NCBI GenBank assembly: GCA_964573115.1
Contig: CAZNIP010000046.1
Location: forward strand, 1-24,026
Direction of reading: 5' to 3'
DNA length: 24,026 bases
Origin: CAYOID01 sp964573115
GTDB lineage: Bacteria; Desulfobacterota; Desulfovibrionia; Desulfovibrionales; Desulfothermaceae
Position numbers and translations under genes: made by a program. How positions within the stretch are numbered: position 1 is the first letter of the stretch; every line of letters starts with the position of its first letter. Below, piece after piece: positions 6,967 to 14,588 of the stretch. The notes beneath the pieces are model-generated. The model had not been told where the DNA came from and ran no database searches. It saw only the letters and a list, made by a program, of their open reading frames with translations.

Positions 6967-8256
6967 ATGAGCCACACCAAGAGGATCCTCTTTCTCTGCG
7001 ACCAGAGCGATGTCGACGTGGTGGAACGCAGCTTCGCCGACAACGCTGACTACACCCCCATTGTTGAGACCACTGAAAAGGTGCTCCGTTTCGGGGTTCA
7101 GGAATACCTTCGCCACACCATCGAGACCATCAACCTCAACCCCGAGCTGTACGACGGCATTGTCGGCACCCACGACTCCTCAGCCGTGTTTGCCGCCATC
7201 CTGGCCCAGGAGACCGGAAAGATCTTCGCCTCGGTGCAGAGCGTCATCAACTGCCAGAACAAGTACATCTCCAGGCGAATCCAGAGACGACTCGTGTCCG
7301 CGCACACCCCGACCTTTTGCCTGGCCCTGGACTTTCTCCGGGATCCTGACCAGCTCAGGACCCCTTTTTTCATCAAACCGGTCCGGGCCAACATCTCCTT
7401 CGGAACCCACCGGATCGAAGGCCCGGAGCAGCTGGAGTACTACATTGGCCTGGAAAGCCAGGACATCGCCTTTTACAACATCCACTACCTGGAAGCCCTG
7501 TCCCTCAATTCCCGGTACCATCACGCCCTCAACCTGGCCACCTGCAACAGCTTCCTCTGCGAGGACCTCATCACCGGGGAGCAGGTCACGGTGGACGGCT
7601 TCACCGTCAACGGGCGGCTCCACCTCTTTGGTTTCACCAAGGCGGTCTACCATCCCAAGACCAACAGCTTCAGCCACCACATCTTCCCCTTCCACCTCTC
7701 TCCAGGGCTGGAGCAAGCGGTCCGCGAGGCTCTGGATGTCCTCATCCCGGGTCTCGGCCTGGACAACTCCTTTTTCAACGTCGAGCTCAGAGTGGACGAG
7801 GCCGCCGAGAGCTTCGCGATCATCGAGGTCAACAGCCGGATCGCCTTCCAGTTCGCCAAGACCATCCAGACCGTGACCGGCATCGACCCGCTGCACATGC
7901 TCTGCGATGTGGCTGTGGGCAGGGAGCCGGCCATGAGCTCCCCGGACCAGGACCTCTATCGGTACTGCTACAACTTCGAGCTGCACTCCTTTTCAGACGC
8001 CAGGGTCCTGCAGACCCCCACCCAGAGCGCCTACGAAGAGATCAAGCTCAAGTTCCCCGATGTCACGGTGCGGAACTTGATCCACGAAAACGCCCTGCTC
8101 TCGGAATTCAAGCACAATCCTGAGAGCTACCGCTACTGCATCCTGGATGTCCCCGGGAACAGCGAAGAGGAGATCATGTCCGCCTACCAGGACGTGACCT
8201 CGATCCTGAACTACGGCTTTGAAGCCACGGACGAACCGCTGACCCACCGGCCATGA
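6967..8256 (+). CDS. ATP-grasp ligase of unknown substrate
   Basis: This 429-residue protein has an N-terminal Rossmann-like half and a central/C-terminal ATP-grasp domain. Visible motifs are the ATP-contacting lysine K137 in FFIKPV, the acidic EDLITGEQ segment (E199/D200 and E206) before a GFTVNG strand, E273 in FNVELRV, and the Mg-binding E287/N289 in IIEVNSR. ATP-grasp enzymes join a carboxylate to an amine or thiol through an acyl-phosphate; this one most resembles L-amino-acid ligase and carboxylase-like members. The C-terminal 100 residues match nothing I know. ATG 6967 has TGGAG seven bases upstream; the longer reading frame starts inside the amidohydrolase gene. It follows the amidohydrolase and ends five bases from the convergent nadD stop. 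Confidence 0.87.
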   Translation: MSHTKRILFLCDQSDVDVVERSFADNADYTPIVETTEKVLRFGVQEYLRHTIETINLNPELYDGIVGTHDSSAVFAAILAQETGKIFASVQSVINCQNKYISRRIQRRLVSAHTPTFCLALDFLRDPDQLRTPFFIKPVRANISFGTHRIEGPEQLEYYIGLESQDIAFYNIHYLEALSLNSRYHHALNLATCNSFLCEDLITGEQVTVDGFTVNGRLHLFGFTKAVYHPKTNSFSHHIFPFHLSPGLEQAVREALDVLIPGLGLDNSFFNVELRVDEAAESFAIIEVNSRIAFQFAKTIQTVTGIDPLHMLCDVAVGREPAMSSPDQDLYRYCYNFELHSFSDARVLQTPTQSAYEEIKLKFPDVTVRNLIHENALLSEFKHNPESYRYCILDVPGNSEEEIMSAYQDVTSILNYGFEATDEPLTHRP

Positions 8257-8261
8257 CCGGA

Positions 8262-8903
8262 TCAGAACAGGTGGGCGTGCGCCTGGAGATCGGCTTCAAG
8301 GCTTTCGGGCACCAGGGCGGCCAGGCTGCGGCCCTGCCTCAGCCTGGAACGGACCATGGAGCTGCTGATGTCCAGGCGGGGAATGGTCAGGTAGACCACC
8401 TGGGTTTTGTTGGGGAGCTCCCAGCGCATGGGGCTGTCTGACAGGGTTCGGGCCCCCGGCCACTGGTGGAGGATGAAGTCTTGGACTCTGGCCGAGGAGA
8501 TGCCCTGCCTGGAGACGACCACGAAGTGAGCCAGCTCGGGCAGCCTCTCCCACTCGTGCCACTCAGGCAGGGTCAGAAAGTCGCGCCCCCCCATGATGAA
8601 AGAGAGGTCGGCCCCTGGAGCCAGGTCCTGGTAGGAGGCCAGGGTGTCCACGGTGTAGGACGGCCCTGAGCGCTCCCCCTCGACAGGGTTGACCCAGATG
8701 CGGCTCCTTCCCTGAAGGGCCTTTTCCAGCAGACCGATGCGGAAAGCGAAGGGGGAGACCTCCTGCTTCTGCTTGTGAGGGGGGACCGCGGCTGGAACGA
8801 AATCGACCCGGTCCAGACCGGCCTGTTCCAGGACCTCGATCCCCAGTCGCAGGTGCCCGTTGTGCACAGGATTGAAGCTGCCCCCGAGGATGCCGATCTC
8901 CAT
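8262..8903 (-). CDS. nadD: Nicotinate-nucleotide adenylyltransferase
   Basis: NadD transfers AMP from ATP to nicotinate mononucleotide, making deamido-NAD in NAD biosynthesis in the cytoplasm. The 213-residue protein has the nucleotidyltransferase HxGH motif (H14 to H17 in GSFNPVHNGHL), the PPHK segment after strand 2, the SYTVDTL block, the FIMGGRDFL strand (usually GxD) and the C-terminal ISSSMVR motif (ISSTxxR) that binds ATP phosphates. Length is normal. It starts one base after the proA stop, so the two genes are translationally coupled. It meets the ATP-grasp gene tail-to-tail with no terminator visible on either strand. Confidence 0.96.
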   Translation of the reverse strand: MEIGILGGSFNPVHNGHLRLGIEVLEQAGLDRVDFVPAAVPPHKQKQEVSPFAFRIGLLEKALQGRSRIWVNPVEGERSGPSYTVDTLASYQDLAPGADLSFIMGGRDFLTLPEWHEWERLPELAHFVVVSRQGISSARVQDFILHQWPGARTLSDSPMRWELPNKTQVVYLTIPRLDISSSMVRSRLRQGRSLAALVPESLEADLQAHAHLF

Positions 8904-8904
8904 G

Positions 8905-10164
8905 TCAGCTCCGCACCTGTCCCTGGCCCAGGAGGACGAACTTGGTGGTGGTCAGCTCCCTGACCCCCATGGGACCGTAGGAATGGAGCTTGGAGGTCGA
9001 GATCCCGATCTCGGCCCCCAGGCCGAGCTGACCGCCGTCGTTGAACCTGGTGGAAGCGTTCACGGTCACCAGGGAGGCGTCCACTTCACGGACAAAGCGC
9101 ATGGCCCGGTCGTGATCCGTGGTCAGGATGCCTTCGGTGTGGTTGGAGCCATAGGCGGCGATGTGGGCCTGGGCCTCGTCCTGGGAGTCCACCACCTTGA
9201 CCGCCAGGATCAGACTGTGAAACTCCTGCCCGAAATCTTCTGGCTCAGCCGGGACTGCGCTCTCCCCCATGTGCCTGATCGCCCTGGCGTCCGCTCTGAA
9301 CTCCACCCCCTTGGGCCCCAGCCTGCCGGCCACCGCAGGCAGGAGCTCTGCAGCCCGCGCGCTGTGCACAAGCAAGCATTCCAGGGCGTTGCACACCCCC
9401 GGGCGCTGGACCTTGGCGTTGTCGATGATCTCCACGGCCTGGCCCAGGTCCAGAGTCTCGTCCGCATAGAGATGGCAGACCCCTTTGTAGTGCTTCAGGA
9501 CAGGCATCCTGGCCTCCTGGACCACAGCCCGGATGAGCCCTTCACCGCCCCTGGGAATGACCACGTCGATGTACTCGTCGAGATGGAGCATGGCCGTGAC
9601 CGCTTCCCGGTCCGTGGTCGGCACGAGCTGGACCGCCTCAGCCGGGAGGCCGTTGTCGATCAGGGCCTGGGAAAACAGCCCGGCCAGGGCCTGATTCGAC
9701 TGGTAGGCCTCCGACCCACCCCTGAGGATCAGTCCGTTCCCGGCATAGACGCACAGGATTCCGGCATCGATGGTCACGTTGGGCCTGGATTCAAAGATCA
9801 TGGCCACAACACCCAACGGGATCCTCATCCGGCCGACGAGCATCCCGTTGGGTCTCTTGGCCATGGAGTCGATGCTGCCCACGGGATCAGGCAGCCCGGC
9901 CACGTGCTCGCAGGCCTCGGCCATGGACTCCACGACCCGGGGGGTCAGGGTCAGCCGGTCGATCCTGGCTGAGTCCAGGCCCTGGTCCGTGGCCGCCCGG
10001 ACATCCCGTTCGTTGACCTTGAGCAGGGTTGCCTCGTTGCTTCGCAGCAAATCGGCCAGGGTCAAGAGCGCTCGGCGCTTGTTCTCTCCAGAGGCCCTGG
10101 CCAGGGCCCTAGCGGCGTGCTTGCCGGATGCGGCCAGCTCCTGCATGAGTTGATTGACGTCCAT
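8905..10164 (-). CDS. proA: Gamma-glutamyl phosphate reductase
   Basis: ProA reduces gamma-glutamyl phosphate to glutamate-5-semialdehyde with NADPH, the second step of proline synthesis. The 419-residue sequence matches over its whole length: MIFESRPNVTIDA, the ILRGGSEA segment, IPRGGEGLI, the catalytic C258 in QRPGVCNALE, FGQEFHSLILAVK, and the C-terminal NASTRFNDGGQLGLGAEIGIST block. I moved the start to ATG 10164: AGGAGG lies seven bases upstream of it but only one base from the longer-frame ATG at 10170. No proB is adjacent; the gene is coupled to nadD downstream and preceded by a hydrolase gene 150 bases upstream on the same strand. Confidence 0.97.
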   Translation of the reverse strand: MDVNQLMQELAASGKHAARALARASGENKRRALLTLADLLRSNEATLLKVNERDVRAATDQGLDSARIDRLTLTPRVVESMAEACEHVAGLPDPVGSIDSMAKRPNGMLVGRMRIPLGVVAMIFESRPNVTIDAGILCVYAGNGLILRGGSEAYQSNQALAGLFSQALIDNGLPAEAVQLVPTTDREAVTAMLHLDEYIDVVIPRGGEGLIRAVVQEARMPVLKHYKGVCHLYADETLDLGQAVEIIDNAKVQRPGVCNALECLLVHSARAAELLPAVAGRLGPKGVEFRADARAIRHMGESAVPAEPEDFGQEFHSLILAVKVVDSQDEAQAHIAAYGSNHTEGILTTDHDRAMRFVREVDASLVTVNASTRFNDGGQLGLGAEIGISTSKLHSYGPMGVRELTTTKFVLLGQGQVRS

Positions 10165-10171
10165 GAACATG

Positions 10172-10177
10172 CCTCCT
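10172..10177 (-). promoter_or_regulatory. Shine-Dalgarno deciding the proA start
   Basis: On the minus strand AGGAGG stands one base before ATG 10170 and seven before ATG 10164. The spacing favours the shorter protein starting MDVNQL. Confidence 0.75.
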
Positions 10178-10314
10178 CATGGCGGATCGGTTCAGGTGAT
10201 TCCCCTGCCCCCGTGGGGCCCGAAAAGCTTCCGTCCCGCAGGACAGTCACGGTCCCGGCCTCTGCCGGGCCGGCCAGGGGCCGACAGCGGCTGCCCAGGT
10301 CCGGCGGAACGCCT

Positions 10315-11079
10315 TCAGCCCAGACTGAGGCTCTCTCCCGGTTCCGGAACCAGGACCGGGCACATGGCCCGGGCCTTCAGCTCCGAGGCCTGGATATGCT
10401 TGACCTGGGGCCTCGCGGTCCTCTGGATGTGCACCAGAGCCAGGGAGTTGACGCCGGCCTGAGCAGCCATGTCCAGACAGTCCTGGACGCTGCCGTGTCC
10501 GTTGCTCGCAGGGGTGAGGACAAAAGCCTCATGCACGGCCAGATCGCACTGCCGGGCCAGATCACGGCTGGCGCTGGTGATCCCCCCGTCGCCGCTGTAG
10601 AACATGGACCGGCCGCCACACTCCAGACGCAGGGCCAGATTGGGCTGGGGATGATCGGTGGGAGCGCAGCTCAGGTTCAGGTTGCCAAGCTCCAGCCCAT
10701 TGTCCGGTTCCAGGACCCGCCACTCGAGATCAAACCCCAGGTTGGCGGCCAGCCCAGGATAGGCCATGTCCATCAGCCGGCTGAGCACGTCTTTCATCCT
10801 CTGCTGACCAATGCAGATCAGAGGCCTGGAGCGGCCCGTCTCCCAAAACCTGAGCAGGAGCTGGGGCAGCCCGAAGAAGTGGTCGCCGTGAAAATGGGAC
10901 ACCCAGACGGCATCCAGCCTTTCAGGGTCCTGAACTCTCTGCAGGTACGGGCTTGCGGCCGTGAACCCGCAGTCCAGGAGAATGGTCCGGCCCCCTTGGC
11001 CTGGACACTCCACCAGGATGGAGGTGTTCGGCAGCAGCTCGTCGCAGGCTTCCCCGACTCCAAGAAACTCAACCTTCAT
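10315..11079 (-). CDS. RNase Z-like metallo-beta-lactamase-fold hydrolase
   Basis: This 254-residue MBL-fold protein has the zinc motif HFHGDH at residues 62-67, a later histidine in APTDHPQ, the aspartate in YSGDGG and a C-terminal LVHIQR histidine, giving a complete two-zinc site. The layout (LDCGFTA before the motif, VSHFHGDHFFGLP) is closest to RNase Z and related phosphodiesterases. It is shorter than typical tRNase Z (about 300), and I cannot see the exosite arm clearly, so a tRNA substrate is not assured. ATG 11079 is supported by AGGGAG eight bases upstream; the longer frame would start at 11112. It heads the minus-strand group with proA and nadD and is divergent from the yfgM-like gene. 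Confidence 0.85.
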   Translation of the reverse strand: MKVEFLGVGEACDELLPNTSILVECPGQGGRTILLDCGFTAASPYLQRVQDPERLDAVWVSHFHGDHFFGLPQLLLRFWETGRSRPLICIGQQRMKDVLSRLMDMAYPGLAANLGFDLEWRVLEPDNGLELGNLNLSCAPTDHPQPNLALRLECGGRSMFYSGDGGITSASRDLARQCDLAVHEAFVLTPASNGHGSVQDCLDMAAQAGVNSLALVHIQRTARPQVKHIQASELKARAMCPVLVPEPGESLSLG

Positions 11080-11133
11080 CCATCCATCTCCCTGAGCCCG
11101 GCCCCGGGCCATGAGTGCGCCTGGTTACACAAG

Positions 11134-11145
11134 AGCGTGCACGCT
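11134..11145. promoter_or_regulatory. 12-base perfect palindrome in a divergent intergenic region
   Basis: AGCGTGCACGCT is a perfect palindrome 55 bases before the MBL-hydrolase start and about 68 bases upstream of the promoter predicted for the yfgM-iorAB group. Position suits a shared operator, but no regulator is known to me for this sequence. Confidence 0.3.
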
Positions 11146-11212
11146 GCTCCGCACGGTGAACGAGCGGAACCTGAAGACCTCCTCCCCTTGGCAGCGCGGC
11201 CCTGTTTTTCCT

Positions 11213-11241
11213 TTGACCTTTTAAAGCAGAATGTTTACAAC
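11213..11241 (+). promoter_or_regulatory. Predicted promoter for the yfgM-like/iorAB group
   Basis: TTGACC (11213-11218), 17-base spacer, TACAAC (11236-11241). Transcription would start near 11248, leaving a leader of about 45 bases. Surrounding bases are AT-rich relative to the coding DNA. Confidence 0.55.
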
Positions 11242-11292
11242 CGGGTCTGATTCAAATCCGACCACCGTTTTGTCAGGACAACGAGGAACACG

Positions 11293-11973
11293 ATGAACCA
11301 GTCGCAGAAAAAACAAGGTGCTCTTGACCGTGTTCAAGAGGAGATCAATGAAGAGATCCACCCACTTCTACAGAAAATCCATGATCACATCAAGGAAATC
11401 GGCATCGTCGTCGGGGCTGTGGTCCTCGTGGCTGCCGGCGTGACCGGGTACAAGTTCTACCAGCAGAAGACCATTCAAAACGCCAGGGCCGAGCTGAACA
11501 GGATCACCTCCCAGAACCAGGGCCAGGAGGCCATCAAGGCCCTGCAGTCTTTCCTCCCCGAGGCCCCGGGAGACATCAGACAGGCCGTCCGGCTGGAAGT
11601 GGCCTCCCGGAGCATGGCCTCCGAGGACTATGATCTGGCGGCCCAGACCTGGCAGGACATTCACGCCACCGCCCAGGACCCCAATCTTCAGGTCGTGGCC
11701 AGCCTCGGCAGGGCCAAGGCCCTCAGGCTGTCCGGAAAGCTCGACCAGAGCCTTGAAATCCTGGACCAGCTCCTGGACATGGCCCCCAAAGAGTACATTC
11801 AGAGCATCAATTTTGAGAGGGCCGCCGTAGCCGAGGAAAACGGGCAGTGGCAGAAGGCTCTGAACGCCTACCAGGATCTGAAGTCCGAGACCAGCTTGAC
11901 TGCCTCGAACCAGGGCTACCTGGACTACAAGATCGCCCAGCTCCGGGACAAACTGGAGCAGTCCAATTCCTGA
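11293..11973 (+). CDS. YfgM-like membrane-anchored TPR protein
   Basis: This 226-residue protein has a charged cytoplasmic N-terminus (1-35, with amphipathic QEEINEEIHPLLQKIHDHI), a single transmembrane helix at about 36-55, and a periplasmic helical repeat region (about 60-220) of TPR-like pairs. This is the architecture of YfgM/TPR_21 proteins, which sit in the inner membrane near SecYEG and periplasmic chaperones in E. coli. It lies 63 bases before iorA, so they probably share a transcript, although no functional link to IorAB is known to me. GAGGA precedes ATG 11293. A general envelope scaffold role is the safest inference. Confidence 0.82.
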   Translation: MNQSQKKQGALDRVQEEINEEIHPLLQKIHDHIKEIGIVVGAVVLVAAGVTGYKFYQQKTIQNARAELNRITSQNQGQEAIKALQSFLPEAPGDIRQAVRLEVASRSMASEDYDLAAQTWQDIHATAQDPNLQVVASLGRAKALRLSGKLDQSLEILDQLLDMAPKEYIQSINFERAAVAEENGQWQKALNAYQDLKSETSLTASNQGYLDYKIAQLRDKLEQSNS

Positions 11974-12036
11974 ACGGCCTTCGGGCCAGTCTCGCGTCCA
12001 TTCTGCACACCGCCACGAGCATCAAGGGAGACATCG

Positions 12037-13875
12037 ATGACTCATCATTTGCTCGCTGACAGCCCCGGGTCTCGGCACCTCCTCCTGGGCAACGAAGCCA
12101 TTGCCAGAGGAGCCCTGGAAGCCGGTGTCGGCTGCGTGACCTGCTACCCCGGAACGCCCTCTTCGGAAGTGCCTGACACTCTTTACAGCTTGCACAAGGA
12201 CGGCGGTTACAGCTTTGAATACTCGGTGAACGAAAAAGTGGCCCTGGAGGTGGGCGGCGGGGCAGCTGTCGGAGGCGTGCCCACCCTGGTGACCATGAAG
12301 CACGTCGGGCTCAATGTGGCTGCGGATCCCCTCATGTCCCTGGCTTACATCGGCACCCCCGGCGGACTGGTCATCCTCAGCGCCGACGACCCGGGGTGCC
12401 ACTCCAGCCAGAACGAGCAGGACAACCGCTATTACGCCAGACTGGCCGGTCTGCCCTGTTTCGAACCGGCCACGGCCCAGGAAGCCAAGGACATGACCCG
12501 GGACGCCATGCTGGCCTCAATCCGCTGGCAGCAGCCGGTCCTGCTCAGAACCACCACCCGGGTCAACCACGGCCGGGGGGTGGTGGAGTTCGGTCCCCTG
12601 GCCCAGCCCACAGCCAGAGCCGAGTTCACCAAAGACCCGTTCAGGTTTGTCCCCCTCCCGGCCATCGCCAGGCGCAGGCACCCCATTCTCCTCCAGAACC
12701 TGGCCTCCATCCAGGAGGAGATCGAGTCGTCGGCCTGGAACTCCGTGTCCGGCAACGGCTCTATGGGCATCATCGCTTCGGGCATTGCCAGGGCCTATCT
12801 CCACGACGCCCTGACCGACATGGGGCTGCTTGAGGCCTTCACCCTGCTCCAGCTGGGCATCACCTCTCCCCTCCCGGAGAAGATGCTGCGCTCCTTTCTC
12901 CAGAACGTCGACCGGGTCCTGGTCCTGGAAGAGCTCGAACCCCTGCTGGAGGAGAGCCTTCGCAGCCTGAGCCACAAACACGGGCTGCGTGTGGACGTCC
13001 AGGGCAAAGACGAGAATCTGACCAGGATCGGGGAGTATTCCACTCACGAGGTGCGGAACAGGATCGCCGCCTTCCTGGACAGACCCGCTGAGGAACGGCC
13101 TCATTGCCAGGGAGAAGAGCATCTCCCTCCCCGTCCTCCCAATCTCTGCCCAGGCTGTTCCCATCGGGCGGTCTACTATGCGGTTCGCAAGGTCTTCGGC
13201 GACCAGGCCATCTCCTCCACAGACATCGGGTGCTACACTCTGGGTTTCCTTCCGCCCCTGAGGGCTGCAGATTTCCTGTTCTGCATGGGATCGTCCATCT
13301 CCGGCGGCTCAGGCATGTCCAGGGCCACAGGCCAACCCGTGGTGGCCTACATCGGGGACTCGACCTTCTTCCACTCGGGGATCACCGGGCTGATCAACGC
13401 CGTGCACAACGAACACGACCTCCTGGTCGTCATCCTGGACAACCAGACCACGGCCATGACCGGCCATCAGCCCCATCCCGGCGTGGAGCAGACCACTCTG
13501 GGCCCGAATCCGGTCCGGGTGGACATCGAAAAGGTGGTCCAGGGCTGCGGGGTCTCCAGCGTGCGCACGGTCAAGGCCCTCAATCACAAGGCCCTGCTGG
13601 AAACGCTCCAGGAGTTCAAGGAGCAGAAAGGGGTCAGGGTGATCATCGCCAGAGAGCCCTGCGTGCTCTTTGCCAGGCGCACCCTGCAGAAGAAGCGGCC
13701 GCAGACCGCCTATGTGACCGAGACCACCCCCGAAGTCCGAAGAGTCCGCGACGAATTGGCCTGTCCGGCCTTCTCCTCCCAGGGGGACGAGGTCGTGATC
13801 GATGAGACCCAGTGTGCCGGCTGCATGCTCTGCGTGCAGCTCAGCGACGCCATCAAGGCCCGGAAAAAGGAGTGA
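12037..13875 (+). CDS. iorA: Indolepyruvate:ferredoxin oxidoreductase, alpha subunit
   Basis: IorA with IorB oxidatively decarboxylates aryl-pyruvates to aryl-acetyl-CoA, reducing ferredoxin, in fermentation of aromatic amino acids. The 612-residue protein has the N-terminal pyrimidine-binding domain (GNEAIARGALEAGV, CYPGTPSSE), the CPGC motif at 371-374, and the thiamine diphosphate domain (GDST at 440-443, then DNQTTAMTG). Its C-terminal ferredoxin-like domain is unusual: only C576 (ACPAF) and C593/C596/C599 (CAGCMLC) remain. In a two-cluster ferredoxin those four ligate cluster II, while all four cluster I ligands are absent, the final one being S603. AAGGGAG lies before ATG 12037. The gene ends two bases before iorB begins. 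Confidence 0.95.
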   Translation: MTHHLLADSPGSRHLLLGNEAIARGALEAGVGCVTCYPGTPSSEVPDTLYSLHKDGGYSFEYSVNEKVALEVGGGAAVGGVPTLVTMKHVGLNVAADPLMSLAYIGTPGGLVILSADDPGCHSSQNEQDNRYYARLAGLPCFEPATAQEAKDMTRDAMLASIRWQQPVLLRTTTRVNHGRGVVEFGPLAQPTARAEFTKDPFRFVPLPAIARRRHPILLQNLASIQEEIESSAWNSVSGNGSMGIIASGIARAYLHDALTDMGLLEAFTLLQLGITSPLPEKMLRSFLQNVDRVLVLEELEPLLEESLRSLSHKHGLRVDVQGKDENLTRIGEYSTHEVRNRIAAFLDRPAEERPHCQGEEHLPPRPPNLCPGCSHRAVYYAVRKVFGDQAISSTDIGCYTLGFLPPLRAADFLFCMGSSISGGSGMSRATGQPVVAYIGDSTFFHSGITGLINAVHNEHDLLVVILDNQTTAMTGHQPHPGVEQTTLGPNPVRVDIEKVVQGCGVSSVRTVKALNHKALLETLQEFKEQKGVRVIIAREPCVLFARRTLQKKRPQTAYVTETTPEVRRVRDELACPAFSSQGDEVVIDETQCAGCMLCVQLSDAIKARKKE

Positions 13876-13877
13876 CC

Positions 13878-14465
13878 ATGACCAAGCAACGCATCCTTCT
13901 GGCAGGGGTCGGCGGCCAGGGCACTCTGACCGCAACCAACCTCCTGGCCCTCATGGCCATGGACAAGAACATTCCTGTGACCTCCGGAGAGATCCACGGC
14001 ATGGCCCAACGGGGCGGCGTGGTCGAGTCGGCCCTGCTCCTGGGTGGCTATCTGAGCCCCAGAATATCCGTGGCCGAGGCCGACATCCTGCTGGGGTTCG
14101 AGCCCCTGGAAACCCTTCGGGCCCTGCCCTATCTCAAACCTGGCGGGCTGGTGGTCAGCAACTCCGAACCAACCCCGCCGGTGGCCGTGAATCTGGGCCA
14201 GGAGACCTACCCTTCCCTGGAGGCCATCCGGGACAAGGTCCATCGCTGCGCCGGGGAGATGCATTTCATCCCCTGCAAAACCCTGGGTCTCAAAGCCGGC
14301 ACAGTCCTGTGCGCCAATCTGGTCCTGCTCGGAGGCTTTTGCGCCACCCAGGGCGGACCCTTCGACCTGGAGGATCTCAAGCAGGGCATCACCGCCCACC
14401 TGCCGCAAAAAATCGTGTCCATCAACCTCCAGGCAGCTGAGTCAGGAGGCCGCGCACTTCAGTAA
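13878..14465 (+). CDS. iorB: Indolepyruvate:ferredoxin oxidoreductase, beta subunit
   Basis: This 195-residue protein is the gamma-type domain of 2-oxoacid:ferredoxin oxidoreductases, which completes the active site and CoA-binding part of IorAB. It has the glycine-rich GVGGQG at 10-15 and the family block GEIHGMAQRGG, with SALLLGGYLSP, DILLGFEPLETLRALPYL and KTLGLKAGTVLCANLVLLG following. The start is ATG 13878, with AAGGAG five bases upstream; the longer frame runs back into iorA. Only two bases separate it from iorA. No phenylacetate-CoA ligase follows, although such genes often accompany iorAB; the next gene is the giant activase, 123 bases downstream. Confidence 0.95.
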   Translation: MTKQRILLAGVGGQGTLTATNLLALMAMDKNIPVTSGEIHGMAQRGGVVESALLLGGYLSPRISVAEADILLGFEPLETLRALPYLKPGGLVVSNSEPTPPVAVNLGQETYPSLEAIRDKVHRCAGEMHFIPCKTLGLKAGTVLCANLVLLGGFCATQGGPFDLEDLKQGITAHLPQKIVSINLQAAESGGRALQ

Positions 14466-14494
14466 ACTCCTCAGGAAGATTGATGAAAATGTGA

Positions 14495-14523
14495 TTGACG
14501 ATCGCCCTTCCTGGTCTTATCTC
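14495..14523 (+). promoter_or_regulatory. Possible weak promoter for the activase gene
   Basis: TTGACG (14495-14500), 17 bases, TATCTC (14518-14523; three of six). The -10 is poor, so read-through from iorAB is also plausible. No terminator was found after iorB. Confidence 0.25.
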
Positions 14524-14576
14524 ATAGACAGGTCAGATACCAAGAAGGTGGTTCTCTCTTTCTGCTGGTCTCAGCC

Positions 14577-14582
14577 AAGGAG
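14577..14582 (+). promoter_or_regulatory. Shine-Dalgarno supporting a GTG start for the activase
   Basis: AAGGAG six bases before GTG 14589. No closer in-frame ATG is available near the beginning of the conserved region. Confidence 0.75.
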
Positions 14583-14588
14583 TCGTGC

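Noticed and set aside
10165..10314. Possible structured RNA or riboswitch upstream of proA
   Set aside because: I compared it by eye with SRP RNA and cobalamin riboswitch signatures; a GGTCCGG-like string occurs but the conserved loops are missing.
11080..11160. Sigma-54-like TGG-N-GC pattern in the divergent gap
   Set aside because: Only the GG/GC spacing fits; the rest of the consensus is absent.
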